DNA of 41,005 nucleotides. Source: Deltaproteobacteria bacterium. GTDB taxonomy: Bacteria > Desulfobacterota > GWC2-55-46 > UBA9637. Location of the stretch: NCBI GenBank assembly GCA_016195725.1, contig JACPZB010000083.1:1-41005 (forward strand), in the 5' to 3' direction. The notes beneath the pieces are model-generated. The model worked only from the letters and a program-made list of their open reading frames with translations, was not told where the DNA came from and ran no database searches. The position numbers and the translations under genes are program-made. This document shows positions 9,539 through 19,309 of the stretch, piece after piece (positions within the stretch are counted from its first letter, which is position 1; every line of letters starts with the position of its first letter).

Positions 9539-10111
9539 ATGGCAGAAAATAGATTTGTAAGGGCATTTATTGCTATAGAAGTTCCAAAAGAGCTAACGAA
9601 AAGCCTAAGAGAGATGCAGGATGCCTTAAGAAATACCAATAACAAGATTGCATGGGTAAAACCGGAGAACATTCACCTTACTATAAAATTTCTCGGCAAT
9701 ATAGAAATAAATAAGATAAACGACATAGAAAAGATATTGAAAGACGCAGTCGGCCAAATCCATAGTTTTAACCTATCTATCAAATGGGTGGGTATCTTTC
9801 CAACAATAAATAATCCACGGGTAATATGGATTGGCATAGAAGATGATAAAAAGCTGGCCAGTCTCTATAATAATCTTGAAGAAGGGTTGGCAACGTTGGG
9901 TTTCAAGAAGGAAGAACGGCCTTTCAAACCGCATCTTACGCTGGGAAGGGTAAAATTTTTAAAAGATAAAAGTGGATTAAAGGAAAGATTGGAAAAATTT
10001 GCAGATATAAAGCTCGGCAGCTGTGTAGTAGATAGTCTTATTCTATTTAAGAGTGAATTAACCCAGGAAGGCTCAATGTATACAAAATTAAGAGAGGTGA
10101 AATTGCCATAA
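9539..10111 (+). CDS. thpR: RNA 2',3'-cyclic phosphodiesterase
   Basis: RAFIAIEVP...NIHLTIKFLG and PHLTLGRVK (two HxTx motifs). Confidence 0.92.
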   Translation: MAENRFVRAFIAIEVPKELTKSLREMQDALRNTNNKIAWVKPENIHLTIKFLGNIEINKINDIEKILKDAVGQIHSFNLSIKWVGIFPTINNPRVIWIGIEDDKKLASLYNNLEEGLATLGFKKEERPFKPHLTLGRVKFLKDKSGLKERLEKFADIKLGSCVVDSLILFKSELTQEGSMYTKLREVKLP

Positions 10112-10138
10112 TCAAGAATTAAAAAAAGGGAGGCATCT

Positions 10139-11221
10139 ATGTCATCAACAGAAAAGGAGAAGGCGCTTGACCTGGCAATAAGCCAGATTGAGAAACAGTT
10201 TGGAAAAGGTTCTATCATGCGGCTTGATAAAGAAACTGCTATAGCCTCTGATATACCAGTAATATCAACTGGCTCGCCTGCTATTAATATAGCCCTTGGT
10301 ATTGGCGGTGTTCCAAGAGGCAGGGTAGTAGAAATATTTGGGCCAGAATCTTCTGGGAAAACCACTCTCACGCTTCATATTATAGCCGAAGCGCAGAAAG
10401 GAGGGGGTACAGCTGCATTCATAGATGCGGAGCATGCCTTAGACTTGGAGTATGCTAAAAAACTTGGCGTAAAAGCCGCCGAGCTTCTTTTGTCGCAACC
10501 TGATACAGGTGAGCAGGCCCTTGAGATTGCAGAGACATTGATAAGGAGCGGTGCAATTGACGTATTAGTTATAGACTCTGTTGCGGCCCTTGTACCGCGG
10601 GCTGAATTAGAGGGTGAGATGGGGGACGCCCATATGGGCCTTCAAGCAAGACTGATGAGCCAGGCGCTGCGAAAGTTAACATCAACTATCAATAAATCAA
10701 AAACCTGCATGATATTTATAAATCAGCTAAGGCAAAAAATTGGCATTATGTTCGGGAACCCAGAAACTACTACCGGCGGGAATGCATTGAAATTCTACGC
10801 ATCGGTAAGGATGGATATAAGGAAAATAGGCGCTATTAAGCAGGGAGAGAATATCATCGGAAATAGAACAAAGGTAAAAATTGTAAAAAATAAGCTGGCG
10901 CCGCCATTCAAGGACGCTGAGTTAGACATTCTTTATAATGAAGGCATATCCAGAGAGGGCGATTTAATTGACCTTGGGGCGCATACATCCATTATAGAAA
11001 AGAGCGGGGCATGGTTTTCCTATGAGGGCGAAAGAATCGGTCAGGGAAGAGAGGCTGCCAGACTTTATCTAAAAGAACACAATGAGATAGCTTCTAAAAT
11101 AGAAGACAAAATATTGCAACACCTTGGCATTAAACAAACACAAGCCAAAAAAGAGGCGGCCTCTGCAAAAACAGAGGAAAAAATAAAACCTTCTCCTGCA
11201 GCAAAAGGCGCCACAAGATAG
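10139..11221 (+). CDS. recA: Recombinase RecA
   Basis: [23 protein letters not shown]...; full RecA signature. Confidence 0.99.
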   Translation: MSSTEKEKALDLAISQIEKQFGKGSIMRLDKETAIASDIPVISTGSPAINIALGIGGVPRGRVVEIFGPESSGKTTLTLHIIAEAQKGGGTAAFIDAEHALDLEYAKKLGVKAAELLLSQPDTGEQALEIAETLIRSGAIDVLVIDSVAALVPRAELEGEMGDAHMGLQARLMSQALRKLTSTINKSKTCMIFINQLRQKIGIMFGNPETTTGGNALKFYASVRMDIRKIGAIKQGENIIGNRTKVKIVKNKLAPPFKDAELDILYNEGISREGDLIDLGAHTSIIEKSGAWFSYEGERIGQGREAARLYLKEHNEIASKIEDKILQHLGIKQTQAKKEAASAKTEEKIKPSPAAKGATR

Positions 11222-11366
11222 TCTAAAATTATAAGCTACTAGTCTATTTGTGAGCTATATCCATTGTTGGCTGTTTTGGTAATGTGCAAATCGTCGGTCT
11301 ATAAAATAGAGCGCCCTTTAAATTTAAATTGCATCTTACCGGAGAAAGAAGGAGGATTAAAAAAAC

Positions 11367-12527
11367 ATGGAACTTCACGATATCTTAAATCTTGCAGTTA
11401 AGGAGAAGTCATCCGATGTACACCTAAAGGCAGGATTGCCTCCCATATTAAGAATATTCGGAAACCTCATGCCTGTAAAAAATCAAGAAAGACTTACACT
11501 TGATGAGATAGCTAAATTGGCTATGAGGCTTATGAATGACCAGCAAAAAGAGGCCTTTAAAGTAGCGCATCAGGTTGATATGGCATACAGCGTTCCGGGC
11601 CTTGGGAGATTCAGGGTAAACATATTCCAGCAGAGGGGCGCAACAGGGGTAGTCTTCAGGGTTATACCCATGCTTATCAATTCTATTGACGAACTTCACC
11701 TGCCAAAGGTTCTAGAAAAGATAGTTGGTGAGGCAAGAGGACTGACTCTTGTAACCGGGGTTACAGGAAGCGGAAAATCTACAACAATAGCCTCCATGAT
11801 AGACTATATCAACAACCACTCTACCTATAATATTATAACAATAGAAGACCCGATTGAATTTCTACACAGGGATAAAAAATCTATAATAAACCAAAGAGAG
11901 CTTGGCGTTGACACAAGGAGTTTTGCAGAGGCATTAAGAGGCGCGCTCAGACAGGACCCTGATATCATAATGGTAGGAGAGATGCGGGATATGGAAACCG
12001 TTGAAATAGCGCTCACTGCCGCTGAGACAGGCCATCTGGTCTTTTCCACACTTCACACAATAGACGCCATGGAGACCATAAACCGTATAGTCGCTGTATT
12101 TCCGCCCTACCAACAAAAGCAGATCAGAATACAGCTTGCCGGTGTTATAAAAGGAATTATATCGCAGCGACTTATTCAGACAAAAGACGGCAGAGGGCGA
12201 GTCCCGGCAGTTGAAGTAATGGTATCTACTGCCAGAATACGGGAGTGCATAGAAGATAAGGAGAAGACAAAAGATATTTCAGACGCAATTGCTAAAGGCC
12301 ATACAACCTATGGAATGCAGACATTTGATCAGTCAATCATGGAGCTCTTAAACAAAGGATTCATCACTTATGATGAGGCCTTGGCACAGGCAAGCAATGC
12401 AGACGACTTTGCCCTGCGGGTCAAGGGTGTAACTGCAACAAGCGATGAGGGGTGGAAAGAATTTGAAAAGACCAAAGAAACCCCTGGTAAAAAAGAAGAG
12501 CCGAAGTTGGATATAGAACGGTTTTAG
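11367..12527 (+). CDS. pilT: Type IV pilus twitching motility ATPase PilT
   Basis: [48 protein letters not shown]-like motifs ([27 protein letters not shown]). Confidence 0.94.
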   Translation: [386 protein letters not shown]

Positions 12528-12586
12528 GTAGCCGCACCCTTTCGGGCGCGTACTTCGTAGGCTAAGGCCTGTGCCTACCAACATTC

Positions 12587-13099
12587 ATGATGAACCTGAA
12601 AAAAGATCTTCATGCTGCTAAAACAGTTGCCCTAAGATATCTATCCCGCGCACCGCGAAGCATCAAGGAGGTTGAATTAAAACTCAAAGAAAAGGGCATT
12701 ACAGGCGATGCGCTTAAGGAGACTATAGGTTACCTTATAGATCGCAGCTATCTCAATGATGACCTGTTTGCAAAAAACTGGGTAAACTCAAAGACTAAAA
12801 CGCAATTATGGGGGCAACAGAGGATAAGGGAAGGCCTCAAGCAAAAAGGCATACACGATGAAATAATCAAACGAGCCATAGATACTCTTGGTGGAGAAAC
12901 AACTGAACTTGATAGGGCAGAAAGTGCCCTTAAAAAATGGCTGCGAACCAAGGCAAAATATATACAAGGCCCTCAAAAGAATAAAGCAACAACACAAAAG
13001 GCATTGAGACATCTTCAAGCCAAGGGTTTTTCAATATCCGTTATTATTGCTGCCATAAAAAAATATTACGGAGAATCTGCAACATATGAAGGCCAATGA
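12587..13099 (+). CDS. recX: Regulatory protein RecX
   Basis: ALRYLSRAPRSIKEVELKLKEKG...; RecX repeats; downstream of recA. Confidence 0.9.
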   Translation: MMNLKKDLHAAKTVALRYLSRAPRSIKEVELKLKEKGITGDALKETIGYLIDRSYLNDDLFAKNWVNSKTKTQLWGQQRIREGLKQKGIHDEIIKRAIDTLGGETTELDRAESALKKWLRTKAKYIQGPQKNKATTQKALRHLQAKGFSISVIIAAIKKYYGESATYEGQ

Positions 13100-15731
13100 G
13101 ATAAGGGAGACTTTCTTAAAATATTTCAAAAAAAACGGCCATACTGTAGTTCCATCATCACCGCTTCTGCCAAAAGGAGACCCTACATTGCTGTTTACCA
13201 ATGCAGGGATGGTTCAATTTAAAGGTGTCTTTCTTGGAGAAGAAAAAAGGGATTTTAGCAGAGCGGTATCTGTCCAAAAATGTATAAGGGCCGGCGGCAA
13301 GCATAATGATTTGGAAAATGTTGGCAGGACAGCGAGGCATCATACATTTTTTGAGATGCTGGGAAACTTCTCGTTCGGAGACTATTTTAAAAAAGAGGCA
13401 ATAGCATTTGCATGGGAATTTATAACAAAGGAGATGAGGCTTGACCCAAAGAATCTCTTGGTCACTATATTTAAGGAGGATGATGAAGCTGCCGGCATCT
13501 GGGGAAAAGGTATTGGTATATCAAAAAGCCGCATTGTGCGGATGGGAGAAAAGGACAACTTCTGGGCGATGGGAGATGTTGGGCCTTGCGGTCCGTGTTC
13601 GGAGATTATCATAGACCAGGGCAAGGACATCGGATGCGGAAGGCCGGATTGCGCCCTTGGATGTGACTGCGACAGGTTTCTTGAAATATGGAACCTGGTA
13701 TTCATGCAGTATAATAAGGATTTAAAAGGAAGGCTCTCCCCTCTCCCCAAACCAAGCATTGATACAGGCATGGGCCTTGAGAGACTGAGTGCAGTTATAC
13801 AAGGAAAGAAGAGCAATTACGCAAGCGACCTCTTTGCTCCACTTATCACTCTTATAGAAGACCTGTCTGGCAAGAGCTATGGAGAACTTGAGATACCTGA
13901 TGTCTCTATCAGGGCTATCGCAGACCACAGCCGCGCAGTTACATTTCTTATAACAGACGGCATACTGCCGAGCAATGAGGGCCGAGGTTATGTCCTGAGA
14001 AGAATTTTAAGAAGGGCGTCCAGGCACGGAAAACTTCTCGGCATAGATGAACCGTTTCTTTACAAAGTCTGCGGCAAGGTAATAGAACTTCTGGCAGGAA
14101 TATACCCAGAAGTAGTAATGGCCAGGGATTCTATTGTAAAGACGACCGAAGGCGAAGAGGCGCGGTTTTTAGAAACCCTTGAAAGAGGGCTTAATATGCT
14201 TGAAGAAGAGGTGCGTATCTTAAAGCAAAGAGGCAAAAAGATAATCCCTGGCGGCATCGCATTTAAACTTTACGACACCTATGGATTTCCTTTGGATTTG
14301 ACCGCTGATATAATCAAAACAGAAGGGTTTTCTGTAGATGAGCAGGGATTTAATCTGGCAATGGAGGAACAAAGACTGAAAGCACGAGAGGCATGGAAAG
14401 GTTCTGGAGAAACAAAGACTCAGGAACTTTATAACAAACTATCAAAAGATGGCATTAAGGTAAATTTCGTGGGATACCATGCAGATGTGGCATCTTCCAA
14501 GATAGTCTGCCTTATAAAATATGGCAAGATTGTTGATAATGCCGTACAGGGTGATACTGTAGAAGTTATTACAGAAGAAACCCCATTTTACGGCGAAGCA
14601 GGCGGACAGGTAGGCGATATAGGCTCTATCGTAGGGAAAGGGTTAGAACTTACTGTAGTTGATACAAAAAAACCTTTGCCAGATATTATCACCCATCACT
14701 GCACAGTAAGGGAAGGAAGGGTGCTAACAGGCGACGCTGTCGAACTTATCCCTGATTTAAATGTAAGAAGGGCAACAAGCCGACATCATACAGCCACTCA
14801 TCTTTTAAACGCTTCACTCAGAAATACCCTCGGAGAACATATAAGGCAATCAGGCTCGCTGGTAGGCCCTACGCGACTCAGGTTTGATTTTACGCATTTT
14901 ACTTCTATATCTGAAAAAGAACTTACTGACATAGAACATTTAATAAATGAGAAAATAATGGAGAACCTTGATCTAAGAATAGACACCCTTTCCTATAAAG
15001 ATGCGATTGCCGAAGGGGCGCTGGCCTTTTTTGATGAAAAATATGGGAATACGGTAAGAGTGGTAGCTGTAGAGGGATTTAGCAAGGAGCTTTGCGGGGG
15101 TATTCATGTTAAAAAGACCGGAGATATAGGGCTTGTTAAGATTCTCAGCGATTCTTCCATTGCAGCAGGTGTCAGAAGAATAGAGGCTGTGGCAGGCATT
15201 GCGGCCCTTAAAACCATAACAGAAGAAGAAAATAAGCTGAAAGAGGCTGCATCTCTATTAAAAGTTTCTTTAAAGGAGCTTCCTGCTAAAATAAGCAAAC
15301 TCATTCAACAGCAGAAGGCTCTCGAAAAAGAGATAGAATCTTTAAAGGCAAAGCTCCACGGCAGTGAAGCACTTGAAGCCCTCAAAAATATGAAGACCGT
15401 AAGCGGCATTAATGTTCTTTCTTCGCAGGTTGAAGCTATCAATCCAGATGAGCTGAGGCAAATGGCAGACATATTAAGGGCAAAAATCAATTCCGGCATT
15501 GTAGTTTTAGGAAGCAAGAGCAATGGAAAGGCCTTTATACTTGCGGCAGTAACGGAGGATTTATCAAATAAATTTAATGCCAGCAGCATTATAAAAGAAC
15601 TGGCGCCTATAATAGACGGAAAAGGCGGCGGTAAAGCAGATATGGCGCAGGCAGGCGGCAACAACCCTGCTGGACTAAAAGATGCTATAGAAAAGATATA
15701 TACTATAGTTGAACTTAAATCAGCGGAGTAA
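13086..15731 (+). CDS. alaS: Alanyl-tRNA synthetase
   Basis: MKANEIRETFLKYFKKNGHTVVPSSPLLPKGDPTLLFTNAGMVQFK...RRATSRHHTATHLLNASL. Confidence 0.99.
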   Translation: MKANEIRETFLKYFKKNGHTVVPSSPLLPKGDPTLLFTNAGMVQFKGVFLGEEKRDFSRAVSVQKCIRAGGKHNDLENVGRTARHHTFFEMLGNFSFGDYFKKEAIAFAWEFITKEMRLDPKNLLVTIFKEDDEAAGIWGKGIGISKSRIVRMGEKDNFWAMGDVGPCGPCSEIIIDQGKDIGCGRPDCALGCDCDRFLEIWNLVFMQYNKDLKGRLSPLPKPSIDTGMGLERLSAVIQGKKSNYASDLFAPLITLIEDLSGKSYGELEIPDVSIRAIADHSRAVTFLITDGILPSNEGRGYVLRRILRRASRHGKLLGIDEPFLYKVCGKVIELLAGIYPEVVMARDSIVKTTEGEEARFLETLERGLNMLEEEVRILKQRGKKIIPGGIAFKLYDTYGFPLDLTADIIKTEGFSVDEQGFNLAMEEQRLKAREAWKGSGETKTQELYNKLSKDGIKVNFVGYHADVASSKIVCLIKYGKIVDNAVQGDTVEVITEETPFYGEAGGQVGDIGSIVGKGLELTVVDTKKPLPDIITHHCTVREGRVLTGDAVELIPDLNVRRATSRHHTATHLLNASLRNTLGEHIRQSGSLVGPTRLRFDFTHFTSISEKELTDIEHLINEKIMENLDLRIDTLSYKDAIAEGALAFFDEKYGNTVRVVAVEGFSKELCGGIHVKKTGDIGLVKILSDSSIAAGVRRIEAVAGIAALKTITEEENKLKEAASLLKVSLKELPAKISKLIQQQKALEKEIESLKAKLHGSEALEALKNMKTVSGINVLSSQVEAINPDELRQMADILRAKINSGIVVLGSKSNGKAFILAAVTEDLSNKFNASSIIKELAPIIDGKGGGKADMAQAGGNNPAGLKDAIEKIYTIVELKSAE

Positions 15732-15744
15732 AAAGGAGGTATTT

Positions 15745-16068
15745 ATGACGTTAGATAATATCCTTAAAAGGGCGGCACTTATGGGTATTGGGATTATGAG
15801 TGTAACTGAAGAAAAACTTAAAGAGTTGCTAAAGGAAGTGGAATCCCGGGGAGAGATGAGCGAAAAAGAGGGTAAGGATTTATTAAAAGATCTCCTGAAC
15901 AGGGCTGAAAAAGAAAAAAAGGCAATAGGGGAAACGATAAAAAAAGGAATCAAGGATTATCTTGCAAAGGTTGACATAGCCAGCAGGGAAGAGTTTCTAA
16001 AATTGGGTAAAAGGGTTCATAACCTTGAAGAAAAGGTAAAAGAATTAACAAAGGCTATGGAGGAATAA
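15745..16068 (+). CDS. Small coiled-coil, phasin/PHA-granule-regulator-like protein
   Basis: MTLDNILKRAALMGIGIMSVTEEKLKELLKEVESRGEMSEKEGKDLLKDLL...; AAGGAGG upstream of ATG. Confidence 0.7.
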   Translation: MTLDNILKRAALMGIGIMSVTEEKLKELLKEVESRGEMSEKEGKDLLKDLLNRAEKEKKAIGETIKKGIKDYLAKVDIASREEFLKLGKRVHNLEEKVKELTKAMEE

Positions 16069-16099
16069 ATAGAAACACCCTACGAGTCTACGAGTTGTT

Positions 16100-16142
16100 A
16101 GCCTACAAGTAAAAAACTTTTAGGCTTTTAGACTTGTAGGCT
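16100..16142. terminator. 11-bp perfect hairpin AGCCTACAAGT...ACTTGTAGGCT between convergent genes; possible terminator, repeat-derived
   Basis: Perfect inverted repeat between convergent ORFs. Confidence 0.45.
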
Positions 16143-16149
16143 ATAGTAT

Positions 16150-16857
16150 CTACTTTTGCCCTCCCACAAGATTCATATACATGTGGGCTTTTTGATCGTT
16201 TGGATTTTTACGCAGCACTTTCAGCCATTCTGCTTTTGCCTTGTCAATCTGCCCCATTGTATAATAGGTAATGCCAAGATTGATCTTCACAGGGGCATAG
16301 TCGGGATTGGCAGCCGCAGCTTCTTCTAATTCTCTTATGGCCTTGCTGTAATCATGCATATCCCTGTATACAACGCCTAATTTATTTTTTATATCCACAA
16401 AGGTTGGTCTTAATGCAATAGCCTTTTTATATTCATCAGCTGCCTCTTGATAAAGGCCGAGGTCATGATATATAGTCCCTATCTCAGCATGCATATTTGC
16501 CAATTTGCCTTTCACATAAGGATCAAGATATGAAGTGGCGCCGCCCTTTCCAGCCTCCTTGGCCTTAGCATAAACCTCTCGAGCCTTTTCAAATTCTCCC
16601 ATCTCATTGTAGGCAACTGACAGATTTAAAGCGACCTCTGTGTAATTCGGGTTGAGTTTAAGAGCCTTTTGAAAATATTTTATGGCATCCTGATGTCTGC
16701 CCGCTGTATAATACAAGAAACCGAGCATATTATACACATCAGCAAAGTTATCCTTCTCCTTTAATACCTCTTCTAAATACAGTTGTGCATCATTATATTT
16801 TCTTTCCTCAAAGGCCTTTTTCCCTAATTCATACGATTCATCCCAATCTCTCTTCAC
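16150..16857 (-). CDS. TPR-repeat protein
   Basis: Repeated AxxxLGxxYxxxGxxxxAxxxYxxAL TPR units. Confidence 0.9.
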   Translation of the reverse strand: MKRDWDESYELGKKAFEERKYNDAQLYLEEVLKEKDNFADVYNMLGFLYYTAGRHQDAIKYFQKALKLNPNYTEVALNLSVAYNEMGEFEKAREVYAKAKEAGKGGATSYLDPYVKGKLANMHAEIGTIYHDLGLYQEAADEYKKAIALRPTFVDIKNKLGVVYRDMHDYSKAIRELEEAAAANPDYAPVKINLGITYYTMGQIDKAKAEWLKVLRKNPNDQKAHMYMNLVGGQK

Positions 16858-16881
16858 CCCTTAGACCTCCCTTCAGTAAAC

Positions 16882-16908
16882 CCCCACACCAAAACCTTTG
16901 GTGTGGGG
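16882..16908. repeat. 12-bp perfect hairpin CCCCACACCAAA-ACC-TTTGGTGTGGGG (CACACC/GGTGTG family member 4)
   Basis: Direct reading; left flank CAGTAAACCCC shared with member 2. Confidence 0.8.
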
Positions 16909-17146
16909 CTGAATTTCAATAAACATAAACCCCTTGAGCATGTTTAACGAGGTTTATCTAAAACTCTCCTCCAAATCCCAGTATAGCGGGATTTGAAACC
17001 GTCAATCCATCCCAAAATACTACGTTCTCGGCGATTTTGCGATGAGCCGCATGTTTACCTATACGGTTGGAGTAAAATCGCCTGCGGACTTGTCTTTCGG
17101 ACGTCTTAACAGTTTCCCCAAAACCCAAAATCGGATTTTGGGCCTC

Positions 17147-17956
17147 CTAACTATCCTGATTATCACTGAGCCAATCCTTTGCATCATTTACAAAGGAACT
17201 ATCAGGAAATTTTGTAATCAATGTGTGAAATGTTTCTCTTGCGAGATCCCTCTCCCCAAGCTCTGTGTATGACTTGCCAATATAGTATAAAACTTTATCA
17301 GACATGCCGGCTTCAGAGTATTTTTTTAATATTTCGGCAAATCGGGCTAATGCGCCTTTATATTTCTTATCCTTAAAATAAAAAATTCCGATATAAAATT
17401 CTCTCTCCGCTAAACGCTTCTTTAAAAATATGCTCATCTCCTTTGCCCTATCAACGTATATGCTTGTTGGATACAGCACTATAAGGTCGTTGAATGATAG
17501 AAGGGCTTTCTGCGTAGCAGTTTGATCTCTGTCTATGCTGACCACATCCCTGAAATAGCTCATACCTTTCTGAAATAGAGCATACGGAGCCTTTGAATGA
17601 TTTGGGTGTAAAGCAATAAAATTAGCATAGTATGCTGCGGCGTCGCTATATTGGCTGCTGGCATAATAAGCATCGGCCAAAAGGAGCTGCGCATCTTCAG
17701 CAAAAGGGGTGAGCGGATAATCCTCCATCACCTTCTTAAACTTATTAATTGCCTCGTTATAATCTCCATCATGATAGAGATTGGCTCCTTCAGCATACAA
17801 TAAGGCAGGGTCATTATTCTTTGCCATATCTTTGGTAGAGGCACACCCAGAAAAGACAGTGAACAGTAAACAGCAAACGGTGAACAGTAAATTGATAACT
17901 GATACCTGGCAACCGGCGACTGACTTTTGGCTTTTGCTTTTGATTTCTGACTTCAT
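17147..17956 (-). CDS. bamD: Outer membrane protein assembly factor BamD-like lipoprotein
   Basis: Lipobox FSGC; NLYHDGDYNEAINKFKKVMEDYPLTPFAEDAQLLLADAYY TPR; YfiO family pattern. Confidence 0.88.
   Translation of the reverse strand: MKSEIKSKSQKSVAGCQVSVINLLFTVCCLLFTVFSGCASTKDMAKNNDPALLYAEGANLYHDGDYNEAINKFKKVMEDYPLTPFAEDAQLLLADAYYASSQYSDAAAYYANFIALHPNHSKAPYALFQKGMSYFRDVVSIDRDQTATQKALLSFNDLIVLYPTSIYVDRAKEMSIFLKKRLAEREFYIGIFYFKDKKYKGALARFAEILKKYSEAGMSDKVLYYIGKSYTELGERDLARETFHTLITKFPDSSFVNDAKDWLSDNQDS
17857..17954. repeat. Heptad array spanning the entire bamD signal-peptide coding region
   Basis: CAGTGAA CAGTAAA CAGCAAA CGGTGAA CAGTAAA TTGATAA CTGATAC CTGGCAA CCGGCGA CTGACTT TTGGCTT TTGCTTT TGATTTC TGACTTC. 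Confidence 0.8.
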
Positions 17957-18327
17957 GTTATTTTAAGCAGTTCTTTTACTACGGATAATACATGAGGAGC
18001 TTGAATTGGCTTGGTAATGTAAGCATTGGCTCCGAGTGAAAGGGCCTTTTCCCTGTCTTCTTTACCGCCTTCGGTTGTGACCATTACTATAGGTATATCT
18101 TTGTAAGCTGGATTGCCTCTGATGATACTTACCAATTTAAGGCCATCCATGACCGGCATATTTATATCTGCCACTATAAGGTCGAATTTACCGCTGGTAA
18201 GCTTCTTATAACCATCTACTCCGTCTGAGGCCTCGGCAACCTCTACACCGTTCAGTCTCTTTAATGCAAAGACCAATAACTGTCTCATAGTAGGCGAATC
18301 GTCAATTATCAGTATTCTATACGCCAT
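17953..18327 (-). CDS. cheY: CheY-like response regulator
   Basis: ILIIDDSPTMRQLL...LIVADINMPVMDG...VTTEGG...TKPIQ; stop overlaps bamD start (ATGA). Confidence 0.93.
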   Translation of the reverse strand: MAYRILIIDDSPTMRQLLVFALKRLNGVEVAEASDGVDGYKKLTSGKFDLIVADINMPVMDGLKLVSIIRGNPAYKDIPIVMVTTEGGKEDREKALSLGANAYITKPIQAPHVLSVVKELLKIT

Positions 18328-18330
18328 AGT

Positions 18331-19158
18331 CTATTTGGTTAAAAGATTTATGAACCCCTGAATGGTAGAAAGTTTTCTCTCAGACTCGGAATAAAGCTTT
18401 GAACTGAATATGGCGGTAGCAGCGTGGCCTGCCAGAAGAGTAAATAATTCATAATCCAATTCCGAAAATTTTGGTTTCTGCTGTAAGAGTTTATATATCG
18501 CTATTACCCCTATCACATGTTCTTTTATCTTTAATGGTATACACACAATAGGGGATAGGGGATTAAATTTTTCAAATGGCTTTATTTCATCAATAAAATA
18601 GTTCTCCCCGCTCTTGGCAACACCGCCAATAATACCGACCCCGATTTTGATTAAAGGGATTTCTTCTTTATCAACGCCTTCTGTAGCAACTGCGGTCAGT
18701 TCATTGGTCTTTTCATCCAGCAAAAGAACCCCAAATATCTCCCCGCCAATGAGATTTATGATAATCTCCTGTATAATCTGCAGGACCTCCTTAAAATCCA
18801 GGGTAGAGTGCAACTGAAAGCTGGCCACATACAGATTTGCCAGATTATTATTTTCCTGCTCTATTTCTATATATCTGTTGGCAAAATCTTTATTCTCAGC
18901 CTCAACCTCCCTATGTCGTTGTAAAAGCTTTTGCATCTCCTGTTCAAGGGTTTGTATCCTCTTATTCAGTTCGGCTGCCAGTTTGCCGCTGCTACCAGCG
19001 CCGGATACGCTCACAAGTCTCTTTTCTTCTTCCAACTGAACAACTTTAAAACGGAGGCGCTCATTCTCTTTTAAGAGCTCTTGAGTAAAATCAGCCCCTT
19101 TCTTAAAAAGCTGTAAAAACTCTTCTGCCCTTGAAAATATGTTTTTTTCATCAACCAT
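18331..19158 (-). CDS. GAF-domain protein with N-terminal coiled coil
   Basis: Coiled coil then LYVASFQLHSTLDFKEVLQIIQEIIINLIGGEIFGVLLLDEKTNELTAVATEG. Confidence 0.85.
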   Translation of the reverse strand: MVDEKNIFSRAEEFLQLFKKGADFTQELLKENERLRFKVVQLEEEKRLVSVSGAGSSGKLAAELNKRIQTLEQEMQKLLQRHREVEAENKDFANRYIEIEQENNNLANLYVASFQLHSTLDFKEVLQIIQEIIINLIGGEIFGVLLLDEKTNELTAVATEGVDKEEIPLIKIGVGIIGGVAKSGENYFIDEIKPFEKFNPLSPIVCIPLKIKEHVIGVIAIYKLLQQKPKFSELDYELFTLLAGHAATAIFSSKLYSESERKLSTIQGFINLLTK

Positions 19159-19309
19159 TATTTGCTATCCTTATAATCCAGAATATAGTTTTTTTACTAT
19201 AGCATATAAAATTATTCTACATCAAGCCTTTTTTATTATAAACCCGCTTGAAAGAGTTCTACCTCACATCAAACAATTTTCCATTAAGTAATAGCGCTAT
19301 TTTGCAACT

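Noticed and set aside
11222-11366. recA-pilT gap as a riboswitch (for example c-di-GMP) before pilT
   Set aside because: No GEMM-type conserved motif or convincing long stem could be read.
16100-16142. Hairpin between convergent genes as a novel element
   Set aside because: An 11-bp stem between convergent 3' ends is sufficiently explained as a bidirectional terminator, although repeat origin is possible.
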